Assembly: GCA_009937205.1 (NCBI GenBank)
Contig: JAACCR010000121.1
Coordinates: forward strand, 1 to 33,991
Direction: 5' to 3'
From: Methanobacteriota archaeon
GTDB lineage: Archaea; Thermoplasmatota; Poseidoniia; Poseidoniales; Poseidoniaceae
DNA length: 33,991 nucleotides
Under the pieces are notes generated by a model. It did not search any database, was not told the DNA's origin, and was given only the letters and a program-made list of their open reading frames with translations. This document shows, piece by piece, positions 1 through 9,015 of the stretch. The position numbers and the translations under genes were made by a program. The number at the start of each line of letters is the position of its first letter. Position 1 is the stretch's first letter.

Positions 1-1550
1 ATTAATTGCCATGGTTCCGGGTCGTTGTTGACCATTCCCCAATGTTGCCAAATGTAATCACAAGAGGCATCCAACCCATCCACTATTAGATTGACAGTAT
101 CGTTAAATTCACTAAATGTGTTGGGTTGGCTTGCATTTTCATCGACATACCGAGAAAGTAAGATGCCTATTTGAGAACCATTTTCAGATTTTCCAGCTAG
201 AATACTAAACTCGTTTGAATCAATAGAATCTGAAGGAAAACCTCCTTCGTTTTGTAACCTGATAGGGGTATTAACAACCATTTCACCGTACACACTCCAT
301 GTGATCCCAGGTGGCTTAATCCGCCCATTTTCCTCCCAAAAGAAACTTCTCGCTGCGAAGAAATGTGCCATCCTTAAGGTACTCACATCATAGGATGAAT
401 TTCCTTCATTTCCTTCCCATAGATCATTGTAGATTGTTAAAACACTGGTCAAATAGGCTTGACTAGCAGGACTTTGGGCATAAACTGGAATATTTCGATT
501 CCATTCTGTAATGTAAACAGGGGTGTTTTCTGAATAGCCATATTGTGCTAAAAACACTCCGAGTGACTCAGTTTCGTGAGTGAAAAAATAGGTTGTTTGA
601 GAGGGGTTTACCCTGTACAAATGAACATAAACGGCATCTATAGGTACATTGTTTTGTTGAGCCAATTCCATAAACCTATGAGAAAATCCATCATCTCCAT
701 CTCCTAATGTAATGGCAGCGACAACATCAATTTCATCACCAAATTCATTGGTAACCGCTGAGTTTACTGCATGATAGAGTTCATAATATTCATCCGCAGT
801 ACCGCTCCACCAATCGGACAAATACGGTTCATTCCAAACTTCAACCACATCAAAACTATCATAATAAAATCCATCATTCCAACCTTGTCGATAATGCTTC
901 AATACTTGGACTGCCGCTTGTGCAAAGACTGTGAAATTGTCGGGTGGACTACGCCAATCAGAACAATCTTGGTAGGCTGGGAATGCTTTAGAGTAGCCCA
1001 TTCGCCAATAGACGCTCGTATGAGTGGTTGCCATCGTAGCTTGAACTCTCTGGTCAGTTTCAGTGAAGTCATAGTTTGAAAGATTAAGGGGATCATATCC
1101 CTCATAAATCGGCACTCCATTTTCGTCAGCGTGTATCCATATCCGGTTCATATCTCCAGGGCCTTCGCCATGTGTACGAGAAGATGGAATTTGCATTTCG
1201 TTATATTCTTCGGTATAATTAGAACCGTACCAAATCTGTTGGCAATCCTCTATTTCCCAGGCATTTCTAATCAGCGGACCATTATTAACACCGTGAATTG
1301 GTGCAATCTTACCGTATTCTTCAGCGAAATGTATCGTTGCATTTAGATCTGCAGAAGGGGTGATGATATATTCGCAAGAAGAGTCATCACTATTCGCTTC
1401 AGGATCGAAGTTGGTTGCATCACTATCCATGCAACCAAAGATTTCGCTAATACCTCCACCACCACCATCGTCTGTACCGCCACCATTACCAAAACAGCCT
1501 GGTAACACAAACATGATTGCGAATAAATAAGCGTAAATTGCTTTGTTCAC
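1..1550 (-). CDS. Secreted lipoprotein, GH39-like / clan GH-A glycoside hydrolase (partial, continues past the left edge)
   Basis: Manual minus-strand translation is open from GTG at 1550 to position 1: VNKAIYAYLFAIMFVLPGCFGNGGG (lipobox-like LPGC), then GCMDSDATNFDPEANSDDSSCEY, then VVEVWNEPYLSDWW (NEP acid/base motif) and VYITEWNRN (candidate nucleophile Glu). Not in the ORF track because it has no stop in the window. Confidence 0.75.
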   Translation of the reverse strand, partial: MNKAIYAYLFAIMFVLPGCFGNGGGTDDGGGGGISEIFGCMDSDATNFDPEANSDDSSCEYIITPSADLNATIHFAEEYGKIAPIHGVNNGPLIRNAWEIEDCQQIWYGSNYTEEYNEMQIPSSRTHGEGPGDMNRIWIHADENGVPIYEGYDPLNLSNYDFTETDQRVQATMATTHTSVYWRMGYSKAFPAYQDCSDWRSPPDNFTVFAQAAVQVLKHYRQGWNDGFYYDSFDVVEVWNEPYLSDWWSGTADEYYELYHAVNSAVTNEFGDEIDVVAAITLGDGDDGFSHRFMELAQQNNVPIDAVYVHLYRVNPSQTTYFFTHETESLGVFLAQYGYSENTPVYITEWNRNIPVYAQSPASQAYLTSVLTIYNDLWEGNEGNSSYDVSTLRMAHFFAARSFFWEENGRIKPPGITWSVYGEMVVNTPIRLQNEGGFPSDSIDSNEFSILAGKSENGSQIGILLSRYVDENASQPNTFSEFNDTVNLIVDGLDASCDYIWQHWGMVNNDPEPWQL

Positions 1551-2019
1551 AATGCTTCTATGAAAGTCAATCTAATGAATGCTTGTAGTTAACAGATACA
1601 ATGCAGTGTGGTTTAGTATCAATTGTTATGTTGGGTTGATCGATTAACCAGTTTGAATGAAAAATATGTGATTGTGAAGGGTAGCGATGAATAGAGCCCA
1701 CTGAAAGCCCTTGCAAACACTAATTTTGAACACATGGGTTTGAGCATAGCCCCTTGTAAATATATGTAAACACTTTGATTTTTCAGTTAATGCATTGGTA
1801 TAAACACAAATACTACAATAAAAATACAAAGTATTCCAATGATAGTATTGAAAATCATTCCAATTGTTGATTTCGAATTTGATTGGCCTATAGACAATTC
1901 CCAATCTGATTTGCCTTTGGAGTATGAAGCATCCAAGAAGCAAGCGGGCTCAATTAAGGAGTTAGTGCACAATACCCTTTGCTAATCCTAGCATTCCAGA
2001 TATCCGAATTTCGGATTAA

Positions 2020-2934
2020 TCAATCTAACATCATCGGTCCTGGTGTTGGGTCCATTGCCAAAACCGCTATGAGAAGAACCCATCCTGTGAGCATTGATAT
2101 TCTGAATAGTGTTGTTTGGAAGTCGGCCAATTTAGCATGCCTCAATATCACAATAATATTGAGAATAGCCATTAATCCTGCAGCTAATAAGAACCAGGCT
2201 TCATCCATGGGATTGGCTATTGCAAAACAAGCAAACCAAAGTAGAGTCATTTGAATAGAGGTTCTTGTTGTAGCGATTTCACCGAATTTAGAAGGAAATG
2301 AATGAATACCATTTTCTTTATCACTTTCAACATCCATTCTGGCATAATTAATGTCAAAGGCGGCAATCCAAAACATCACTCCTAGGGAAATGAAGAAGAT
2401 TGTTGGATACCACATTAATTCGCTAAATCCATCGTGCATTCCAGTGATTGCTGCCCATCCATGTACGTCAGCAGCAACGGCAACCCAAGCACCTGCAGGG
2501 GCTAATCCAAGGCAAAGACCCAACCATATGTGGCAAAGCCAAGTGTATCTCTTCATGTATGGGTAGATGATGAAGACGAGTACTGGTAACCAACTCATCA
2601 TCAATGCTACATGATTGAGTTGCCAGGCAGAGAAGACTAGCATTCCGAGGAAAATTGCACACAGGGTCCAAGCAGTATTCATCGTCATTGAACCAGATGC
2701 AAGGTGTCTACCAGCAGTACGTGGATTTTCCGCATCAATGTCTTTATCGATGATACGATTCAATGCCATCGCAAGACCTCTTGCACCAATCGCTGCGATT
2801 AGAATCCAGACCAAATCAAGCCCAGGAGGGATGTTGAACTGGGCCAGGGCGATGAAATAGCCGATGAGAACGAAAGGGAGGGAGAATAAGGTATGTTCAA
2901 TTTTTACAAAACTTGCTACTTGTTTAAGATCCAT
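2020..2934 (-). CDS. ubiA: UbiA-family polyprenyltransferase (4-hydroxybenzoate / MqnP-like)
   Basis: 304 aa, multi-TM, with UbiA-like motif ALNRIIDKDIDAENPRTAGR and second Asp-rich motif DINYARMDVESDKENGIHSFPSKFG; immediately downstream of a UbiD-family gene. Confidence 0.9.
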   Translation of the reverse strand: MDLKQVASFVKIEHTLFSLPFVLIGYFIALAQFNIPPGLDLVWILIAAIGARGLAMALNRIIDKDIDAENPRTAGRHLASGSMTMNTAWTLCAIFLGMLVFSAWQLNHVALMMSWLPVLVFIIYPYMKRYTWLCHIWLGLCLGLAPAGAWVAVAADVHGWAAITGMHDGFSELMWYPTIFFISLGVMFWIAAFDINYARMDVESDKENGIHSFPSKFGEIATTRTSIQMTLLWFACFAIANPMDEAWFLLAAGLMAILNIIVILRHAKLADFQTTLFRISMLTGWVLLIAVLAMDPTPGPMMLD

Positions 2935-4965
2935 TTACTCATCTCCCTTTGAAATTACTGAATCGTGAAAAGTAAGATGCTGAGGCCAACTATAGTCTGC
3001 TAATTCTGGATGTGAAGCAACCTTCTGTAATGTTTCTTCATCGTGTAGTGTAATTGCAGGCCAGCGACGTGTTCCATACGCTTTGCTTGGAATCGGAGTT
3101 GTAGCATTCCAGCACAATCTAGATTTGTTTTCATCAAAGGTTAATCCTCTTTCAACATCAAATCTGCAAGTAAGTTGCCAAAGCAATCTCTTTTTTGCCC
3201 CAGCAACATGCAAATCTAGGTCATCATCGGTGATAAATAACCAACGAAGTGCATTTTTGTTGTCCAATTGCCAAATTGAATTTCGCAATTGAATAATCTG
3301 CTCTCTTCTGGCTAATTCTTGTGAGTCTAGAAGAGCGTTTTCTTCATCATTCAGTTGTGAAGGGTCACAACCTGTTTTGACATCCGGTCTTCCCGCAATA
3401 GATGTGCTAACGATCAACATCGAATCTCGTAGCATCCTCGCATCGCTTACTAAATCAAGTTGCAATACTTGTCTGATAAATTTAGGTATGTCCTCAGGCT
3501 TTTCCGCAGGATATTGCGATGCTAATTCAGTGCCAGCATAGCGTCTCCACTTAGGGGTGTGCTGAGGGAATGAACCTTCCAAAGGTTCGTTATCAGTACG
3601 TGGGTCAGCCTTAGCCAAAGTGGTAGCATCAATGATTAATTTATCATGTACATTTTCGTAATTGCTCGCAGCTTCTAGTGCATCAGCAACTTGTCCAGGT
3701 AGGACTATTATGTCGGTAGCAGGGTCTACTTTGTCATTTAGACAATCCAGCAGTGCTTCCAAATCTCTTGGGTCTTGATTCTCATCGATTGTAATTATAG
3801 ATTTTAGGAACATCATTTGTCCAGCGCCCAATAAACCGAGAGCGGTCTTTCTCGCTTGTCTCGGATATCTCTGCTTACTGGCAACGATAGCAAGATTATG
3901 GAAACCGGTCTCCATTGGTAGATGGACACTACTAACATCTCGATGTTGGAACTTCAACACAGGAGAAAATTGACGGCCAATAGCTTCGCCCAAATATCCA
4001 TCTTCCATCGGAGGAAGGCCAACGATTGTTGCAGGTAATACCGCATCCTTTCTTGCAGTGATTGCAGTAACGTGTAGGACAGGGTATTGTCCAGTTAAAG
4101 AATAGAATCCGAAATGGTCACCAAATGGCCCTTCTGTACGAGTTTCACTAGGAATGCAATATCCTTCTATGACTATATCAGCATTAGCAGGAACCATCAA
4201 ATCTTGAGTTAGTGCTTTGGTTATTGCTAGTGATTTTCGTCCGAGAATTCCAGCGAATTGGTACTCGGATAAATTGTCAGGTAAAGGGGAAATCGCTGAA
4301 AAGATTAGTTCAGGAGGTCCTCCAATACAAATCGCCACCGGCATCTTCGCATCTTTTCCAAGCATGGCGGCGTGGTCTGCCCCATGCTTGTGAATTTGCC
4401 AATGTAAGCCTATTTCTTTTGGACCGAATACTTGGGCACGATACATACCCATATTGTGTTCTCCAGTTTTAGGATTTTTTGTTATTACTAGGGGCAGAGT
4501 GACGAAGCTCCCTCCGTCTAAGGGCCATGTTTTTGGAATCGGTAATTTTGTTAAATCAAGTGGTAACTTAACGCGTTGACAAGCCCCCGTTCGCTTTTTC
4601 TTTGGCGGCATTGCCATTGCGTCTTTGAGTAGTGGCAATGCTTTCCATGGCTTTTTGAGAAATAATCCAATATCTGGTTTCATCATAGCAACGATCCTCT
4701 GGCCGATTTCATCCTCTTGGCTAACTCCAAGTGCTTGCATTGTTCTTTGCTCGCCTCCGAATAAATTCATCACCAGTGGGATCTTAGAAATTGAACCATC
4801 GGCTAATCTTGGTTGGGAAAAGAGTACTGCAGGGCCATTATTTCTTACTAATAATTCTGCACTAGCGCCCGCTTCATACTCACCATCGACGGGGCGGTCT
4901 ATGTGGAGTAACTCTCCTTGAGACTTGAGATGGTCAAGCCATCGCCCCATCGTTACCCACGCCAT
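2935..4965 (-). CDS. ubiD: UbiD-family decarboxylase (MqnL-like menaquinone biosynthesis decarboxylase)
   Basis: Long ORF (up to 689 aa; start at 5004, 4965 or 4950 all possible) with UbiD signatures such as IVIEGYCIPSETRTEGPFGDHFGFYSLTGQYPVLHVTAITARKDAVLPATIVG and MEDGYLGEAIGRQFSP. Directly abuts ubiA. Confidence 0.9.
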   Translation of the reverse strand: MAWVTMGRWLDHLKSQGELLHIDRPVDGEYEAGASAELLVRNNGPAVLFSQPRLADGSISKIPLVMNLFGGEQRTMQALGVSQEDEIGQRIVAMMKPDIGLFLKKPWKALPLLKDAMAMPPKKKRTGACQRVKLPLDLTKLPIPKTWPLDGGSFVTLPLVITKNPKTGEHNMGMYRAQVFGPKEIGLHWQIHKHGADHAAMLGKDAKMPVAICIGGPPELIFSAISPLPDNLSEYQFAGILGRKSLAITKALTQDLMVPANADIVIEGYCIPSETRTEGPFGDHFGFYSLTGQYPVLHVTAITARKDAVLPATIVGLPPMEDGYLGEAIGRQFSPVLKFQHRDVSSVHLPMETGFHNLAIVASKQRYPRQARKTALGLLGAGQMMFLKSIITIDENQDPRDLEALLDCLNDKVDPATDIIVLPGQVADALEAASNYENVHDKLIIDATTLAKADPRTDNEPLEGSFPQHTPKWRRYAGTELASQYPAEKPEDIPKFIRQVLQLDLVSDARMLRDSMLIVSTSIAGRPDVKTGCDPSQLNDEENALLDSQELARREQIIQLRNSIWQLDNKNALRWLFITDDDLDLHVAGAKKRLLWQLTCRFDVERGLTFDENKSRLCWNATTPIPSKAYGTRRWPAITLHDEETLQKVASHPELADYSWPQHLTFHDSVISKGDE

Positions 4966-4966
4966 A

Positions 4967-4983
4967 ACTCCCCTACGGGGAGT
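4967..4983. promoter_or_regulatory. Perfect inverted repeat at the ubiD 5' end
   Basis: ACTCCCC-TAC-GGGGAGT (7-bp arms), next to the candidate ATG at 4965 and in the divergent ubiD/GGR region. Confidence 0.5.
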
Positions 4984-5095
4984 GTTACCTTTCACTTCTC
5001 GCATTGTTAGTTTTCATAAATATTCGATAATTTTACAACTTTTGCAACAAATAAAGACCGTTGGTTTCAAGGGCTGCCCTTTACAACCGAAGGCT

Positions 5096-6334
5096 ATGGG
5101 CGACCAAGTGCGTGACTGCGATGTCCTCGTAATAGGCGCAGGTCCAGGGGGCGGTTCAGCAGCTCTTCATCTGAGAAGAGCAGGACTTTCAACAATAATT
5201 GTAGAGGCTGACCCGGAAGTAGGAACGCCAGTTCATTGTGGTGAGTGCCTTAGCCAAATGGCCGTCGATAATTTGGATTTAGAATTGCCAGATCATGTCA
5301 AAGCTCTGGATGTAAAAGGAATACGAATTATTTTCCCAGACGGAACAAAGAAACTTCTTTCTGAAACAGGATATGTTCTAGACAAGCATCTTTTTGAAAG
5401 ATGGTTAGTTCAAGAAGCATGTGATATCGGTGCAGAATTACTACTATCTCACAGGGTGACTTCAATGGAGAGAGTTTTCAATAGCGAAAATCAATTTACC
5501 AATTGGAAAATTGATGGAAGAGGAAATGAATTCCCAATTGAATGTCGCGCTGTAATAGACGCTTCTGGAGTGGCAGGTGCAGCTTCAAAAATACTTGATA
5601 TGAAGTCTGAAGTTGAAGTTATAGCAGGATTCCAATACGAAATGCTCGATGTGCCGAATGATGGCTATCTCGACTTTTACCTATGGCCGAAGTATTCTCC
5701 ACATGGTTATGTTTGGATGATTCCTAAAGAAGGTGGAAGGGCAAATGTTGGTTTGGTAACAACCGATAAGAAAGGTGCAATAAAATATCTAGAGGACTTT
5801 ATTCAAGACACATACTTAGTCGACAAGCCAAAAGTAAATCCTCCTTGGCGCAAAGACGGAATAAAAATCAAGCCATTTGGTGGAACAATCCCAATCTCTG
5901 GACCAAGAGAGATCACAGTTGACACAGGAGTCATCTTAGTTGGTGACGCTGCAGGTTTCACCTCTCCTTTGTTTGAGGGAGGCTCGCATCTTGCGCTTTG
6001 GTCTGGGCGAGAGGCTGCTCAGGTAATTACACAAGCAATTGCAGAGAACGACCTTTCTCAAAAGCGCTTAATGGTATATCAAAAGGCCTGGTTGAAGCGT
6101 TTCCCACCATATAATAAAATCCTCAAAGGTAAGACTGCATTGTATGACTTGACCGATGAAGAAATGTCGATTATGGCTCACTGTCTTCCAGAAGAACTAG
6201 GTAATATGTCTCCGTTACAGAAATTAGGAATTGGAATAAAAATATTGTTCAGAAAGCCAATACTGCTGACCAAGCGAGTAATTCCAGTTCTTCTCTCCTT
6301 TGGATATTCAAGGGCTAAGCACTTTGGCTGGTAA
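5096..6334 (+). CDS. Geranylgeranyl reductase (GGR) family FAD-dependent oxidoreductase
   Basis: Rossmann FAD motif DVLVIGAGPGGGSAALHLRRAGLSTIIVEA, PVHCGECLS motif, and VILVGDAAGFTSPLFEGGSHLALWSGREAA. ATG at 5096 is preferred; the ORF-track extension to 4925 overlaps ubiD antisense. Confidence 0.88.
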   Translation: MGDQVRDCDVLVIGAGPGGGSAALHLRRAGLSTIIVEADPEVGTPVHCGECLSQMAVDNLDLELPDHVKALDVKGIRIIFPDGTKKLLSETGYVLDKHLFERWLVQEACDIGAELLLSHRVTSMERVFNSENQFTNWKIDGRGNEFPIECRAVIDASGVAGAASKILDMKSEVEVIAGFQYEMLDVPNDGYLDFYLWPKYSPHGYVWMIPKEGGRANVGLVTTDKKGAIKYLEDFIQDTYLVDKPKVNPPWRKDGIKIKPFGGTIPISGPREITVDTGVILVGDAAGFTSPLFEGGSHLALWSGREAAQVITQAIAENDLSQKRLMVYQKAWLKRFPPYNKILKGKTALYDLTDEEMSIMAHCLPEELGNMSPLQKLGIGIKILFRKPILLTKRVIPVLLSFGYSRAKHFGW

Positions 6335-6374
6335 TTCTCCAACACCCATTGTGGGTTGAGAATAAGAAAACGAC

Positions 6375-8945
6375 ATGAAGGTGTGGTGGTTAGCCTCGTC
6401 TGTGTGGACACTGACATTGTGGCTGGCAGTCTTTGCTGCCACCCTCCTCATTTTGCAACCAAAGTTGCATGAGAGGAGTAAATTATTGTCATTTCTTTGT
6501 CATTTTGCTTTGGCAGTACCGTTTATTGCACTGTCAAGCCGCTTCTTGGTCAATGATACATCGATTGTACACGTAGCAGCATACGGTGGAGTAGCACTTC
6601 CTCTCAAGTATCGTTTTGCCGCCACTTGGGCTGCTAGAGAAGGTCCGATTTTGCTATGGGTACTTTGGATGTCGCTACTCTCTTGGATTTGGCGTAATCC
6701 ATTGCCAGGTGAGGAAATAGAAGGCGCTCAAGGCTTTAGTGCGCATCAATTAAGGCTCAGATTAGTTCATGGGTTCAGTTTGTTATTGTTGATAATTTCA
6801 CTGACCTTAGACCCATTTAGAGCCAATGAGCATAACTGGTTAGGACAGGGTTTAAACGAACTATTGCAAACCGATTTGATGGTTATACATCCACCACTTA
6901 TTTTCTTATCATATTCGTTGTGTCTACATATTGCAGCAATATCTATCTCCAGTTTCTACTCTGCTGATAGGCAAGATCTCGAGGGGCGCATCCTAACTGT
7001 TGCTCGTCCAGCATTCTTTTTCACAACCCTAGGGGTTGGCCTAGGTGGACTATGGGCCTACTTGATTCTCGATTGGGGCGGATATTGGGCATGGGATCCT
7101 GTTGAAACAGGCTCGTTTTTGCCTTGGCTAGCATTAGCGGTTATCGTTCATTTGAGAACTCGTCCGGGCAAGGTCTCGGATAATATTTGGATGGGGGCTG
7201 GATTGATTGCAGGTGGATTAGCTATTTTCGCAACACTAGTTACTAGGGCTGGAGGAGTATGGGCATCATCAGTGCATACTTTCGTAGTAGATGATGGAGG
7301 AACACCTCCTACCGAGGTGTTTGGTCGGTTCATGGTTCTTCGAGATGGTTTAGCAGGTGTGGAAGTGATTTCTTATCTGATGATTATTTTACTCTTCATC
7401 GGAGTGTGGATTACCATGCAGCGACGCACAATTAGAACTAGTAAAATCAATCATAATGGAATTTATATCTTCGCTATACCATTGTTATTAGCCATATTCG
7501 CATTCTTATTTGAACTGAAGATATATTCATTAATTCCAGTATTCATTTTCCCAATAGTTGTATATTTACAGTTGGCGTTTGATATTTTAAATGATAAGGA
7601 AAAACAAAACAGTTTACCATTAGAATGGCAATTCCCAGTTGCTAAAATCGTACCAATTTTGATGGTTACTCCGATAATATTGAGTTTTATCAATGGCGAT
7701 GTATTCTTTTCATTAATTTGTTTAATCTTCTTTACTCCATTATATTATTCAGTCAATCCAACCAAACAATGGGGTTGGGCAACTGCAGGAATAATGTTGG
7801 CTCTGGCTTCCGCCTGGTCTGGCTTGGTTGAAATTCCAGTTGCAGCAGCAGTGTTGATTGTATTTGTATCACCTTGGCTATTGGCTGAAGAGGACAAAAC
7901 AGAATCTGCTAAACGCTTTGACATAACTTCTCGCAGAGACCAACAGAGGTTAGCACTGTGGGCTACAGTTGTTGTTTCTGGATTATATTTGATCTTAACA
8001 CTGGCAATATTGTTGGCGAGTATTGACTCAGTCAATCTCACCGCCCACGAATTATACGGTGCACCATTCATGCTTGCAGTCGCCATTGCAATGTTCACCT
8101 ATACGATGAGGAAAGAGCAACCAAAGACTACTTTTTCAGTCGCATTAGCGATTTTAATCGTTTCAATAATTCTTGCAATGTTTGCTCCCGGGTGGCTAGT
8201 AAGCGATGCAAAAACTACTGTTTCTGAATACATTACTAGAGGCTCCATCGCGTGGGTTTCATTACCAATGCTTTTGGTCACGGTAGCGCCTATGGCCAAC
8301 GAGGTAGTCACTCAGATACAACGTGAATCAAAAACACCTATTCTGAAGAGAATCCCTGTTGGTGCTCATGTAGTTCATCTCGGTTTGATATTGCTAATGA
8401 TCGGCCATATTTTCACTACTACATTGGTCAATAGAGGAGATGCAAGCCATCGGGTTTCATTGGTTCAAGGTGAAATTACTATCCATGGAGATTACGGTTT
8501 TGAATTCTTAGAAATTGTCCTTGAAGATGACGGTCTTGAAGTCGGAGATGGCTATGTTGGCATTAGAATCGCTGTTTATGAGTTCACTGAAAATCTAGAT
8601 GGAGTAGTTGATTTCACTCAAATAGCTATTGTAGAACCCGGTATGCTTAGATTTGATTCAACTGGAACAGCACGTTCTGAAGTTGATACATTATCAAGGT
8701 GGCACGGAGATATAGTATTCATCTTCGATGGTTCACAAGCAAGCGGTTTGATGCAACAGGCAACAACAGACGGATTAGATTCAGTTGAAATGGTCAGAGT
8801 CACTATCTATGATCTGCAAAACTCGCATCTTGTTTGGTCCGGCTGGAGTTTGATGTTAATCGGTATGGCTCAAATTGTAATCGTTTCAAAACTTAAAAAG
8901 AGTCCACTGAGCCTTGAACAACCTAATCTGGGGCAAGAGGAGTGA
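6375..8945 (+). CDS. ccmF: Cytochrome c heme lyase CcmF/CycK family
   Basis: 856 aa, multi-TM; WWD-type motif LDWGGYWAWDPVETGSFLPWLA and downstream TLVTRAGGVWASSVHTF. Confidence 0.92.
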   Translation: MKVWWLASSVWTLTLWLAVFAATLLILQPKLHERSKLLSFLCHFALAVPFIALSSRFLVNDTSIVHVAAYGGVALPLKYRFAATWAAREGPILLWVLWMSLLSWIWRNPLPGEEIEGAQGFSAHQLRLRLVHGFSLLLLIISLTLDPFRANEHNWLGQGLNELLQTDLMVIHPPLIFLSYSLCLHIAAISISSFYSADRQDLEGRILTVARPAFFFTTLGVGLGGLWAYLILDWGGYWAWDPVETGSFLPWLALAVIVHLRTRPGKVSDNIWMGAGLIAGGLAIFATLVTRAGGVWASSVHTFVVDDGGTPPTEVFGRFMVLRDGLAGVEVISYLMIILLFIGVWITMQRRTIRTSKINHNGIYIFAIPLLLAIFAFLFELKIYSLIPVFIFPIVVYLQLAFDILNDKEKQNSLPLEWQFPVAKIVPILMVTPIILSFINGDVFFSLICLIFFTPLYYSVNPTKQWGWATAGIMLALASAWSGLVEIPVAAAVLIVFVSPWLLAEEDKTESAKRFDITSRRDQQRLALWATVVVSGLYLILTLAILLASIDSVNLTAHELYGAPFMLAVAIAMFTYTMRKEQPKTTFSVALAILIVSIILAMFAPGWLVSDAKTTVSEYITRGSIAWVSLPMLLVTVAPMANEVVTQIQRESKTPILKRIPVGAHVVHLGLILLMIGHIFTTTLVNRGDASHRVSLVQGEITIHGDYGFEFLEIVLEDDGLEVGDGYVGIRIAVYEFTENLDGVVDFTQIAIVEPGMLRFDSTGTARSEVDTLSRWHGDIVFIFDGSQASGLMQQATTDGLDSVEMVRVTIYDLQNSHLVWSGWSLMLIGMAQIVIVSKLKKSPLSLEQPNLGQEE

Positions 8946-9015
8946 ACCTTCTTTCAGCCAATGCCATTATGAAGGGGGCGTCGGTCGCCGGACTACCCCT
9001 AAGGGAGGCTTATAC

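Noticed and set aside
771-1120. ORFs of 102 aa (+) and 73 aa (-)
   Set aside because: Both lie in alternative frames of the GH39-like gene, which has continuous motif-bearing sequence.
1644-1972. Two overlapping minus-strand ORFs (99 and 61 aa)
   Set aside because: No recognisable motif, mutually overlapping, non-ATG start for one; region looks intergenic. A C-terminal TM-like tail in the 61-aa frame is too weak to call.
4925-5095. N-terminal extension of the GGR ORF
   Set aside because: Overlaps the ubiD 5' end on the opposite strand and does not resemble GGR sequence; the FAD motif begins shortly after ATG 5096.
7148-8803. Five minus-strand ORFs of 61-117 aa
   Set aside because: Antisense to ccmF, with compositions typical of the complement of a hydrophobic coding gene.
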